NCBI RefSeq assembly: GCF_050113715.1
Contig: NZ_JBNJQR010000008.1
Coordinates: 124,001-188,000 of the forward strand
Source: Brevibacillus_H ginsengisoli
GTDB taxonomy: Bacteria; Bacillota; Bacilli; Brevibacillales; Brevibacillaceae
Reading direction: 5' to 3'
DNA length: 64,000 nt
Every line of letters begins with the position of its first letter. The stretch's first letter is position 1. Below the pieces are notes generated by a model that was given only the letters and a program-made list of their open reading frames with translations, was not told the DNA's origin and did not search any database. This document shows, piece after piece, positions 44,173-52,258 of this stretch. The position numbers and the translations under genes were made by a program.

Positions 44173-44219
44173 TAACACCCTATTTTATTATCTCTTATCA
44201 ATCGGTGACTAGCCGGATA

Positions 44220-45644
44220 TTAATCTTTGAATAAGAGAGATTTGCCGGAGATACCTGGATGCGTCATTTCGTACGCATCGAGAATCACGTCAAGCTCTTC
44301 TTCAGTCAGAACATTTTTCTCCAAGCACAATTCACGAACGGATTTGCCGGTCAGAATCGCTTCGCGAGCAATGCGTGCAGCTACTTCATAGCCAAGGTGT
44401 GGGTTTACCGCTGTGATGACACCCGCACTCTTCTCTACGTATTCTTTCATGCGTTCTTCATTGGCAGTAATTCCATCGAGGCAGTACTCACGGAAAGCAG
44501 CGAATACGTTGTTCATCATGCTGATGGATTGCAAGAGGTTGAATACGAGCACTGGCTCCATTACGTTCAACTCAAGCTGTCCAGCTTCGGATGCCAAGCA
44601 GATGGTATGGTCGTTACCGATTACTTGGAATGCTACTTGGTTCACTACCTCAGCCATAACAGGGTTTACTTTTCCTGGCATGATAGAAGAACCAGGTTGT
44701 CTTGCTGGCAGGTTGATCTCACCAAGACCAACACGAGGTCCGGATGCCATCAAGCGCAAATCGTTAGCGATTTTGGACATGTTGAGCATACAGACTTTCA
44801 AAGCTGCGGATACTTCGGTATAAGCATCGGTATTTTGAGTAGCATCTACCAGATTTTCTGCACCTTCGATTGGGAATTTGGTGATATCCGCCAGGTGTTT
44901 CACAACATTTTTGATGTAGTCTGGGTCAGCGTTAAGTCCAGTACCTACAGCAGTTGCACCCATGTTTACTTCATACAAATGTTGACGGCATTGTTTGATT
45001 CGTTTGATATCGCGTTCGAATACTCGGCGATAAGCTTCGAATTCTTGACCCAAGCGAATTGGAACAGCGTCCTGCAAGTGAGTTCTACCCATTTTGATCA
45101 CGTGGTCGAATTCTTTTGCTTTTTTCGCGAAAGTCTCATGAAGTTGATCCATAGTGACAAGCAATTTTTCAAGCATCATCAGTGTAGAGATGTGAATAGC
45201 TGTCGGGAATGAATCGTTTGTGGATTGGGACATATTTACATGACTATTTGGGCTTAATTGGAAGTATTCACCTTTTGAGTAACCCAATTTTTCCAAAGCT
45301 CGATTGGCAATAACTTCATTGGTGTTCATGTTGATCGAAGTACCTGCTCCACCTTGGATTGGGTCAACGATGAACTGATCATGGTACTGACCTTGAACGA
45401 TCTCTTCAGCAGCTTCAACAATTGCTTCTCCAAGTCGTTTATTCAATTGTCCTGTTTCCATGTTCGCCAAGGCAGCCGCTTTTTTCACCATTGCCATTGC
45501 TACGATCAGCGATTCATGAATACGATATCCAGTTATAGGGAAGTTTTCAATTGCGCGCAATGTTTGCACACCATAGTAAACATTAGCTGGTACTTCTTTT
45601 TCACCAAGAAAGTCTTTCTCAATACGATAGTTTTCGGAAGTCAT
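44220..45644 (-). CDS. aspA: Aspartate ammonia-lyase (aspartase)
   Basis: The product is 474 residues. The fumarase/aspartase signature GSSIMPGKVNPV (about 318-329) carries the catalytic Ser loop. Substrate blocks are QGGAGTSINMN, SQSTNDSFPTA and GRTHLQDAVP. It releases fumarate and ammonia from aspartate. It is the last gene of a six-gene run with sdhABE and a Dcu transporter, 20 nt after the transporter. In that setting its job is to supply the fumarate used as electron acceptor. A tail typical of AspA (EMTHPGISGKSLLF) is present. Distinguished from fumarase C by the genomic context and tail. Confidence 0.95.
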   Translation of the reverse strand: MTSENYRIEKDFLGEKEVPANVYYGVQTLRAIENFPITGYRIHESLIVAMAMVKKAAALANMETGQLNKRLGEAIVEAAEEIVQGQYHDQFIVDPIQGGAGTSINMNTNEVIANRALEKLGYSKGEYFQLSPNSHVNMSQSTNDSFPTAIHISTLMMLEKLLVTMDQLHETFAKKAKEFDHVIKMGRTHLQDAVPIRLGQEFEAYRRVFERDIKRIKQCRQHLYEVNMGATAVGTGLNADPDYIKNVVKHLADITKFPIEGAENLVDATQNTDAYTEVSAALKVCMLNMSKIANDLRLMASGPRVGLGEINLPARQPGSSIMPGKVNPVMAEVVNQVAFQVIGNDHTICLASEAGQLELNVMEPVLVFNLLQSISMMNNVFAAFREYCLDGITANEERMKEYVEKSAGVITAVNPHLGYEVAARIAREAILTGKSVRELCLEKNVLTEEELDVILDAYEMTHPGISGKSLLFKD

Positions 45645-45664
45645 TTAAAAGTCTCCTCTCATTT

Positions 45665-46984
45665 CTATAGGAACAGTTGCGCAAGACCAAAACCGATGAC
45701 TACGGCACTGACTGTTGCAACAATACCTGGCACCATAAAGCTGTGATTCAGAATATACTTACCTATTCTAGTTGTACCTGTGCGGTCAAAGTTGATCGCA
45801 GCGACAATAGTAGGATAGTTAGGAATGAAGAAGTAACCATTAACGGCTGGGAACATTGCGATCAAAGCCGCAGGTCCAAGACCAAGTGAAAGTCCTAATG
45901 GCATAAGCGTACGAACGGTTGCAGCCTGACTGTATAATAGAACAGAGAGCAAGAATAAAGCAAGAGCAAACAACCAAGGTGCACTAGTAACCATATCTTT
46001 GATGGATCCGGTCAACAAGTCCATGTTACCACTGAAGAAGGTATCGCCCATCCAGGCAATCCCGAAGATCCCGATAACGGCTGTTACACCAGCTTGGAAT
46101 ACGTTACCTTTAACAATTTCTTCTACTTTTACTTTAGAGAAGATGATGATCAGTGCAGCAATGGACAACATTACCATTTCGATAGTTGAAGGCATACTTA
46201 AACGATCAGGTTTCGCGCCTGCAACTGGCCATACAGGTCGTAATTCAGGGAAAGTACCAAGTAATACAATGAGAATGGCAGATACTACGAACAAGATAAC
46301 AGACAATTTAGCACCTGGTTTGAGTTCTACTTTTTTCGCTGTAGATTCTTTCATTTTAATCAAACCTGCAGCTACACGTCTTTGATATTCTGGATCATCT
46401 TTCAATTCTTTACCCATTTTGCTGCAAACGAATGCGGCAATCATGCAACCTAAGAAGGTGGCAGGTACACAAATCTTCATGATGTCAACTAATTGAATGT
46501 TATAACCGCCTAACAAGCCAAGCAAGGCTACTGTAGCAGCGGAAATTGGACTTGCAGTAATCGCTTGTTGAGAAGCAATCGCCGCAATAGACATCGGACG
46601 CTCAGGACGAACACCGGACTCTGTTGCAACCTCAGCGATAACAGGCATTACAGAGTAAGCTACGTGACCAGTACCCGCGAAGAAGGTAAACAAATAAGTG
46701 ACAAGTGGTCCCATGAAGGTGATGCGAGATGGATTTTTCCGTAGCATTTTCTCAGCTAATTGGACGAGATAATCCATCCCTCCGGCAGCTTGCATGGCTC
46801 CTGCCGCTGTAATTACCGCAGCGATCATCAATATTACATCAATTGGAGCAGAGGTTGGCTTCAGATGGAAGACGAAAGTTAAGACGCTAAGACCCAATCC
46901 ACCCATAACCCCAAGGCCGAGACCGCCTATTCGAGCACCGAAATAGATACAGATGAGGACAACTAATAGTTCTAACCAGAACAT
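45665..46984 (-). CDS. dcuA: Anaerobic C4-dicarboxylate transporter (DcuA/DcuB family)
   Basis: The product is 439 residues with about 12 hydrophobic helices. Dcu features include GARIGGLGLGVMGGLGL near the start, TYLFTFFAGTGHVAYSVMPVIAEVA (about 100-124), the RPERPMSIAAIASQQAITASPISAA block and QAATVRTLMPLGL. These antiporters exchange fumarate, aspartate and succinate under anaerobic conditions. Being between sdhABE and aspA it would bring in aspartate or fumarate and expel succinate. DcuA and DcuB cannot be told apart from this sequence alone. Confidence 0.95.
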   Translation of the reverse strand: MFWLELLVVLICIYFGARIGGLGLGVMGGLGLSVLTFVFHLKPTSAPIDVILMIAAVITAAGAMQAAGGMDYLVQLAEKMLRKNPSRITFMGPLVTYLFTFFAGTGHVAYSVMPVIAEVATESGVRPERPMSIAAIASQQAITASPISAATVALLGLLGGYNIQLVDIMKICVPATFLGCMIAAFVCSKMGKELKDDPEYQRRVAAGLIKMKESTAKKVELKPGAKLSVILFVVSAILIVLLGTFPELRPVWPVAGAKPDRLSMPSTIEMVMLSIAALIIIFSKVKVEEIVKGNVFQAGVTAVIGIFGIAWMGDTFFSGNMDLLTGSIKDMVTSAPWLFALALFLLSVLLYSQAATVRTLMPLGLSLGLGPAALIAMFPAVNGYFFIPNYPTIVAAINFDRTGTTRIGKYILNHSFMVPGIVATVSAVVIGFGLAQLFL

Positions 46985-47003
46985 AAGTTTTTACATCCCT
47001 TTC

Positions 47004-47327
47004 TTAATTTAAAATGAGTGCTTTTGCAAGAAGTTCTTCTAGAGAATCATTCCACCCCGCATTCTCTTGATCCGAGCTAGATACTCTCGCAATCCCATTT
47101 ATTACATAAATCCATTTCTTGGACTCTTCATCCTGAAAAACTCCCGTAATACTGGTGGATAAAGGATGAAAGCTATCAGAAACAGAATAAATGGTGCCGT
47201 GATAAATACTACTCTCCTCATAACAATCGTGAATCCATTCATCTAAACGATTCAAGAGCCACAAGTCGCCTGTCGTAGAACCGACCAACTTCGCTTTTTT
47301 GCTGTACTTGCGGTATCGGTAACCCAT
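47004..47327 (-). CDS. Unknown 107-aa protein embedded in the fumarate operon
   Basis: Small soluble protein with a basic start (GYRYRKYSKKAKLVGS). It has no signal, membrane helix, cysteine pattern or cofactor motif. Strands VYSVSD-type (TIYSVSDSFHPLSTSITGVF, KWIYVINGIARVS) and an end helix SLEELLAKALIL are visible. I do not recognise a family. It lies between sdhE and the Dcu gene with 20- and 19-nt gaps, so it is part of the same transcript. AGGAGGGTACCTTCT precedes the ATG. Possible roles (assembly, regulation) are speculation. Confidence 0.8.
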   Translation of the reverse strand: MGYRYRKYSKKAKLVGSTTGDLWLLNRLDEWIHDCYEESSIYHGTIYSVSDSFHPLSTSITGVFQDEESKKWIYVINGIARVSSSDQENAGWNDSLEELLAKALILN

Positions 47328-47347
47328 AGAAGGTACCCTCCTTACGT

Positions 47348-48232
47348 TTAGACTAGATGTTGCTTCAAATGAGGAATTACATCGATAATGTGACGGTTAA
47401 TGGCCAATTCCTCCGGCTCAAAGCCAAGAGCAAGTCCAATCAATTGAGGCAAGTGAAGAATCGGCATTGTGATATCGCGTTCTGCTCCTTTGGCTGCATC
47501 TGGCTGATACATATCAAGCTGCATTTGGCACAGCGGACATGGAGTCACCATACAATGAGCGCCTGCGTCTTTTGGAGACAAGCAGTTTTTCTCGAGGATC
47601 TTCATTACTTCTCTCTCCGCTGGGAAGACAGCGTGGAATCCGCAGCATGCGAGACGTTGGTCGAAATCGACACTTTCCGCTCCCAATGCGGCAACCACCA
47701 TTTCCATGGATTGCGGGTTCAGAGGGTTTTCGAAGCCCATGATTTGCGGTGGACGAGTAATGTGACAGCCATAGAAATTGGCTACTTTCAGCCCTTTTAA
47801 TGGACGTTTCACTTTTTTCTTCAAGTTATCCAAGCCATAATCTCTGATCAGAGCCCATAAGAGATGGGTAATATCGCTTGTTCCCTTGTAAGTCATTCCT
47901 GCTTCTCGCAAACCAATGTTCACATTGTCTTTTAATTCAGTATCCCCATCCAGGCGACTTTTTGCAGTTCTCAGCATGAGAGTACAAGTGTTGCAGACGG
48001 TTAAAATTGGCATGTCCAATTTTTCACCAAGCGCAATGTTGCGAGCATTGACGGATACACTCAGGAAGTCATCCACATCTTGAATATGGCTTGCTCCACA
48101 GCATGTCCAGCCTTTTAGTTCGACTAACTCGATATCCAGTGCTTGGGCTACTTTCATCGTGGAGATCATCAGCTCTTCTGCTGCAGATTCTAGTGTGCAT
48201 CCGGGGAAGAAGCCGTACCGTAGCTTTTTCAT
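47348..48232 (-). CDS. sdhE: SdhE/HdrB-like CCG-domain subunit of E-type succinate:quinone oxidoreductase
   Basis: The product is 294 residues with two cysteine-rich CCG domains. The first has FPGC (about 12), WTCCGASH (about 45) and CNTCTLML (about 80-87). The second has YGCHITRP (about 158), ACCGFHAV (about 199) and CPLCQMQLD (about 235). This matches SdhE of archaea and Campylobacter-type methylmenaquinol:fumarate reductases and HdrB. It replaces the heme-b membrane anchor of classical SDH and probably carries quinone and electron transfer. It overlaps sdhB by four bases (ATGA). No membrane helix is evident, so binding to the membrane would be peripheral. Confidence 0.93.
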   Translation of the reverse strand: MKKLRYGFFPGCTLESAAEELMISTMKVAQALDIELVELKGWTCCGASHIQDVDDFLSVSVNARNIALGEKLDMPILTVCNTCTLMLRTAKSRLDGDTELKDNVNIGLREAGMTYKGTSDITHLLWALIRDYGLDNLKKKVKRPLKGLKVANFYGCHITRPPQIMGFENPLNPQSMEMVVAALGAESVDFDQRLACCGFHAVFPAEREVMKILEKNCLSPKDAGAHCMVTPCPLCQMQLDMYQPDAAKGAERDITMPILHLPQLIGLALGFEPEELAINRHIIDVIPHLKQHLV

Positions 48233-49200
48233 TGTTTCTTCATCTCCTGCTCCTTGGCAAACTTGTAAATCTTACGAACTCCTTGGATGCCTTCAATCTC
48301 TTTTGGCATGTGGAGCGGATTAATCTTACCTTTGGTAATCATCCGCAAAGCGAATGGAACACGTTTGGTCATCGTTTTCACTAAACCTTCTGTCTTGATC
48401 GGCAAGGTCATTTCATTTAAGCGGCCTTTGTTTCGCACGTCATCGTGGAAAGCGAAAGCGTGACGGGCACCCAAATTGTCCACTTCACCCATTTTGATAG
48501 ATTCCTGACGCAGATAAGCAATTTCTTTTGAAAGATCGATTTGTTTTGGACATTTGGTCACACAGTTCATACAGTGAATACATTTCCACAAATTGTTTTC
48601 CAATACAGGACGGATATGCTCTTGTGGCGCAGCATCACGAGAATCCACTGCAAATCGGTATGCTTTGTTCAACATGTAAGGAGCTAAGTACACGTCTTCG
48701 TTCACATTCAACTGACCGCATTCCGAAGTACAAACACCGCACAAGATACAGTCAGTTGGAGAAGCGATTCGGTGGTAATCTTCCTCGGATTGGATGAATC
48801 CTTTTTCAGGAGATCCTTGATCGGTCGGAATTAACCATGGTTTAACCACCTTGATCTGTTCGAGTGGTGGCTTCCAATCAATAACTAGGTCTCTTACTAC
48901 CTCAAAGTTACCGAGTGGCTTGAAGGTAAGCGTATCGGTCTGAAAAGTCTCCAACAGTTCATCCAGCGGAGTTTTACAAGCAAGAAACGCGTTGTCGTTC
49001 ACTCGAACCGCGCAGCTACCGCAAATCGCATGACGGCAAGCAGCTGTAAAGTTAAGGGTTGGGTCTTGCTCCTCACGAATTTTGGTCAAAGCCCAAAGGA
49101 TAGTTTTGCCTTCTTCATAGGGAAGTTCGTACTCTTGGTACCATTCCTTTTCTCCATCAAAGCGTTTAATTTTATATGTGATTTTTTTTACTTTGTCCAT
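48229..49200 (-). CDS. sdhB: Iron-sulfur subunit of E-type succinate dehydrogenase/fumarate reductase
   Basis: The product is 323 residues, longer than the usual 230-250. The [2Fe-2S] ligands are in CRHAICGSCAVRVNDNAFLA followed by Cys (about 55-75). The second site begins CILCGVCTSEC (about 151-161). The third motif is CIHCMNCVTKCP (about 208-219). In classical SdhB the middle Cys of this last motif is a non-ligand, giving [3Fe-4S]; here it is Cys, which predicts a second [4Fe-4S], a mark of E-type enzymes. The C-terminal extension of about 80 residues is charged and unassigned. It starts within the sdhA stop (TAATG). Confidence 0.94.
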   Translation of the reverse strand: MDKVKKITYKIKRFDGEKEWYQEYELPYEEGKTILWALTKIREEQDPTLNFTAACRHAICGSCAVRVNDNAFLACKTPLDELLETFQTDTLTFKPLGNFEVVRDLVIDWKPPLEQIKVVKPWLIPTDQGSPEKGFIQSEEDYHRIASPTDCILCGVCTSECGQLNVNEDVYLAPYMLNKAYRFAVDSRDAAPQEHIRPVLENNLWKCIHCMNCVTKCPKQIDLSKEIAYLRQESIKMGEVDNLGARHAFAFHDDVRNKGRLNEMTLPIKTEGLVKTMTKRVPFALRMITKGKINPLHMPKEIEGIQGVRKIYKFAKEQEMKKQ

Positions 49201-50909
49201 TAGTATTTTCTCTCCTCCGGTTGATACTTGGTAATTCGGACTGGGAGATACTCCAATTTGTATTCTTCACCGTTTTTGTAAATTAAGGTGTGCTGTAGGA
49301 ACTCAGCGTCATTACGGGTTGGGTAATCTACCCGGGAGTGGGAGCCGCGGCTTTCTTTACGCGCGATCGCACCCATTGCGATAGCCTTTGCCAGTTTTAA
49401 CAGGTTACCGATTTCAACGTAATTGATAAAGGCACTATTATATCGAATGGAAGGGTCTCCGATGTAGGTATCCTTGTAATCCTCCAAGAGTTGGTTAATC
49501 GTATCAAGCGCTTGGACCATATCCTCCTCTTTACGGAAAATCCCCACGTTGTTCCACATCGCTGCGGCCATTTTGGTACGGATTTCAAAGAGGTTATGAC
49601 CTGTCTTTTTCTGACGCATCTGATCAAACTTCTTCTGCCATTTATCCGCTTCGTCTTGCACTTTCTTCGCGGAACCCAATGTACGTTTCTTCGCAGTCTC
49701 TTTGGCACCTAACCCAGCGTATTTCCCGAAAAATACGACGTCAGCTACAGAGTTACCTCCAAGTCGGTTAGCTCCGTGAATGGATACACAGGAGCATTCC
49801 CCTGCTGCATGTATACCCTCAACTGGTGTGCTACAGGTTTGCGGATCAACGACATGGATACCGCCCATGGTGTAGTGACAGCTCGGACGAATTGGAACCG
49901 GAGTTGTAACCAAATCCACGCCTTCGAACTCAAGCGCAAGCTCCCTTACTTGTGGCAGGCGTTCCATGATGCGCTCCTTGCCTAAGTGGCGCAAGTCCAT
50001 CAAGACATAAGCACCCATTCCTTCGCCAAATCCGCGTCCTTCTCTGATCTCAGTTTCAATTGAGCGGGAAACCAGGTCACGAGGTCCTAACTCCATTTTT
50101 TCTGGAGCATAACGCTGCATGAAACGCTCGCCATCTTTATTGATCAGGTAACCGCCTTCACCGCGACATGCTTCGGATAAAAGAACCCCGGTGGACGCTA
50201 ATCCTGTTGGATGGTATTGCACAAACTCTGGGTCTTTCAACGGAATACCTACATCGAAGCAAGCCGCTGTACCGTCACCGGTCATATTAAGCGCATTCGT
50301 TGTTCGGTTCCAATAAACGCGTCCAAATCCGCCAGTCGCGATGACAACTGATTTGGCTTGCATTGGATGAATCTCACCGCTTCGCATATCCATGGCAACC
50401 AGACCATTCAGTTTGCCTTCCTCTACAACCAGTGACAACATGTACCACTCGTCTAAGAACTCTACATTGTTTTTAAGGCATTGCTCATATAGAGCATGAA
50501 GGATAACGTGGCCTGTTTTATCCGCAGAATAACAAGTTCTCGGGCTGGATGCTCCACCGAATGGACGTTGCGCTACCTTTCCGTTGTGATCGCGGGAAAA
50601 AGGAACTCCGTAATAATCCAATTCATTTATAATGGAAGGCATATTGGAGGTAAAAAATTCAACGGCATCTTGGTCGGCTAGAAAATCGCTACCTTTTACC
50701 GTATCTCGAAAATGTTTCTCTGTGGAATCTGTATCGTCACGATTTCCCATCGCTGCGTTGATTCCGCCTTGCGCTGCTCCTGTATGAGAACGCGTTGGAT
50801 AGATCTTGCTGAGCACTGCTACTTTCAGATTGTTGTCTTTACTTGCTGAGAGTGCCGCATTCATTCCTGCTCCACCCGCCCCAACAACAATCACGTCATA
50901 GGTCAACAT
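49200..50909 (-). CDS. sdhA: Flavoprotein subunit of E-type succinate dehydrogenase/fumarate reductase
   Basis: The product is 569 residues. The FAD fold begins DVIVVGAGGAGMNAALSAS (about 5-23). The covalent flavin His is in RSHTGAAQGG (about 42). Active-site blocks are QYHPTG, EACRGEGG, RHLG and RPSCHYTMGG, with HGANRLGGNS near the end of the FAD domain. It converts succinate and fumarate. ATG 50909 has GAGAGGAGTCAAATT; the frame continues upstream only through tandem repeats. There is no Tat signal, so the site faces the cytoplasm, unlike periplasmic MfrA. First gene of the operon. Confidence 0.96.
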   Translation of the reverse strand: MLTYDVIVVGAGGAGMNAALSASKDNNLKVAVLSKIYPTRSHTGAAQGGINAAMGNRDDTDSTEKHFRDTVKGSDFLADQDAVEFFTSNMPSIINELDYYGVPFSRDHNGKVAQRPFGGASSPRTCYSADKTGHVILHALYEQCLKNNVEFLDEWYMLSLVVEEGKLNGLVAMDMRSGEIHPMQAKSVVIATGGFGRVYWNRTTNALNMTGDGTAACFDVGIPLKDPEFVQYHPTGLASTGVLLSEACRGEGGYLINKDGERFMQRYAPEKMELGPRDLVSRSIETEIREGRGFGEGMGAYVLMDLRHLGKERIMERLPQVRELALEFEGVDLVTTPVPIRPSCHYTMGGIHVVDPQTCSTPVEGIHAAGECSCVSIHGANRLGGNSVADVVFFGKYAGLGAKETAKKRTLGSAKKVQDEADKWQKKFDQMRQKKTGHNLFEIRTKMAAAMWNNVGIFRKEEDMVQALDTINQLLEDYKDTYIGDPSIRYNSAFINYVEIGNLLKLAKAIAMGAIARKESRGSHSRVDYPTRNDAEFLQHTLIYKNGEEYKLEYLPVRITKYQPEERKY

Positions 50910-50947
50910 AATTTGACTCCTCTCTACTAAACAACAGATTTGAATCA

Positions 50948-50983
50948 TTTGGTGATTCGTTTGGTGAATCGTTTGGTGTTTCC
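50948..50983. repeat. Three 12-bp tandem repeats in the sdhA leader
   Basis: TTTGGTGATTCG, TTTGGTGAATCG and TTTGGTGTTTCC lie head to tail. They leave GATTC-N7-GAATC palindromes. They sit between the Rex/Fnr-like box and the sdhA start and could be repeated regulator sites. Confidence 0.85.
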
Positions 50984-51001
50984 TTGTGAATATTTTCACA
51001 T
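50984..51001. promoter_or_regulatory. Rex/Fnr-type palindrome upstream of the fumarate operon
   Basis: TTGTGAA-TATT-TTCACAT matches the Rex operator TTGTGAA-N4-TTCACAA with one mismatch. The same bases give a perfect TGTGA-N6-TCACA, the Bacillus Fnr form. Either predicts control by redox state or oxygen. The exact -10/-35 of sdhA is unclear. The rest of the 361-nt intergenic region (50910-51270) is AT-rich, and I see no small gene in it. Confidence 0.75.
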
Positions 51002-51270
51002 AGATTTTCGCAAAATGGAAATGCTTTATTTTTATAATTATATTCCTGAAATAAATAAATGGTTTTCAATAAACGTACACAAAGTACCCCTTATAATAGT
51101 GTAGTTTTTATTTATAATACATTGAGTAATGTCCACGTGGAGAGTATTGTACATAAGGAAATGATTATATCATTCCTGCAAAATATCCCATTAGTCTCAG
51201 TTTTTTTAAAAAATCTGTTGTCTGTGGAAGGATATAACTGTCCATAAATTACGAGTTAGGAGCAAACTTT

Positions 51271-52164
51271 ATGGAACTAAGACAACTCGAGTATTTTCGA
51301 ATGGTTGGCACACTCAAAAGCTTTACGCACGCCGCCCAAAAGTTGCATATCACCCAGCCCTGTATTACCAATTCGATTCATAAATTAGAGGATGAACTTG
51401 GAGTACAACTTCTGGATCGAACGACCAAGCAAGTATCTCTTACGGAAAAGGGTGAGATGTTTCTCAACCGTGTAAACAACATCCTGACCACCGTAAATGA
51501 AGCGACTATTGAAGTTCAGAATTATGAGAGCCACCTTGTGTCGCTTGGTCTTCCTCCGATGATCGGCGCTTATTTATTTCCTGATATCTTCCTCAAGCTG
51601 CAGAAGGATCTCCCGGAAATCAAATTCCAGGTGACTGAAAAAGGTTCTGTCGCGATTCAAGATATGCTGGAAAATGGTGATATTGATCTCGCCTTTATGA
51701 TAATTCATCAGAAATCACATTTGCTCGAACAAGTCCCGTTGACGCAGAAGGAAGCGATTGTCTGCTTACCCAAAAATCATCGGTTTACCAAGCGCAAATA
51801 TCTTACATTTGAGGATCTGTCAAATGAGAAATTTATCTTACTCTCCAATGAGTACGTGCATCACCGGATCTTCATGGAACAGTGTACGAAACGAAATTTC
51901 TCTCCCGATGTCGTTTTCCAGACAGATAAAATTGAGACGATGAAAGCCTTGATTGAGAATGGTGCAGGGATTTCAGTCCTCATGAGCACCATCGTCAATG
52001 ACACACCGGACATCATCAAGGTTCCACTAAAAGTTCCGATTAAATTCTCGATTGGGCTGGCATGGCGAAAGGATAAATCCTTGTCCAACAGCTGCATGGA
52101 CACGATTCAATTCTTCAAGGATTACTACGAGAACGAGAGCTCCCTCATCACCTTGGCAGAATAA
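51271..52164 (+). CDS. LysR-family transcriptional regulator divergent from sdhA
   Basis: The product is 297 residues. The N-terminal winged helix (about 1-60: MELRQLEYFRMVGTLKSFTHAAQKLHITQPCITNSIHKLE) and the periplasmic-binding-like effector domain (about 90-290) are complete. LysR proteins often control the divergent operon, so it may sense a C4-dicarboxylate such as fumarate or aspartate. That link is inferred from position only. A TTAGGAGCAAACTTT site precedes the ATG. A strong terminator follows. Confidence 0.92.
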   Translation: MELRQLEYFRMVGTLKSFTHAAQKLHITQPCITNSIHKLEDELGVQLLDRTTKQVSLTEKGEMFLNRVNNILTTVNEATIEVQNYESHLVSLGLPPMIGAYLFPDIFLKLQKDLPEIKFQVTEKGSVAIQDMLENGDIDLAFMIIHQKSHLLEQVPLTQKEAIVCLPKNHRFTKRKYLTFEDLSNEKFILLSNEYVHHRIFMEQCTKRNFSPDVVFQTDKIETMKALIENGAGISVLMSTIVNDTPDIIKVPLKVPIKFSIGLAWRKDKSLSNSCMDTIQFFKDYYENESSLITLAE

Positions 52165-52167
52165 AAT

Positions 52168-52218
52168 TAGAAAAGGCGGTTAAACCGAATCACTTCTGGT
52201 TTAACCGCCTTTTTGCTT
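52168..52218. terminator. Bidirectional terminator between LysR and the nitroreductase
   Basis: AAAAGGCGGTTAAACC pairs with GGTTTAACCGCCTTTT (16 bp, loop 11 nt) with T/A runs on both sides. Confidence 0.95.
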
Positions 52219-52258
52219 TTATTAATCTGTGACTGTGAACGGAATTGTATCTGGCGCT

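Noticed and set aside
44259..45212. Long open frame (317 codons) on the plus strand within aspA
   Set aside because: It is antisense to a clear aspartase with intact motifs, rich in Cys, His and Phe in a random manner, with no ribosome site. It is a shadow of the codon usage.
51059..51247. Possible 62-residue gene in the sdhA-LysR gap
   Set aside because: No ribosome site, AT-driven composition, and it covers the likely regulatory region.
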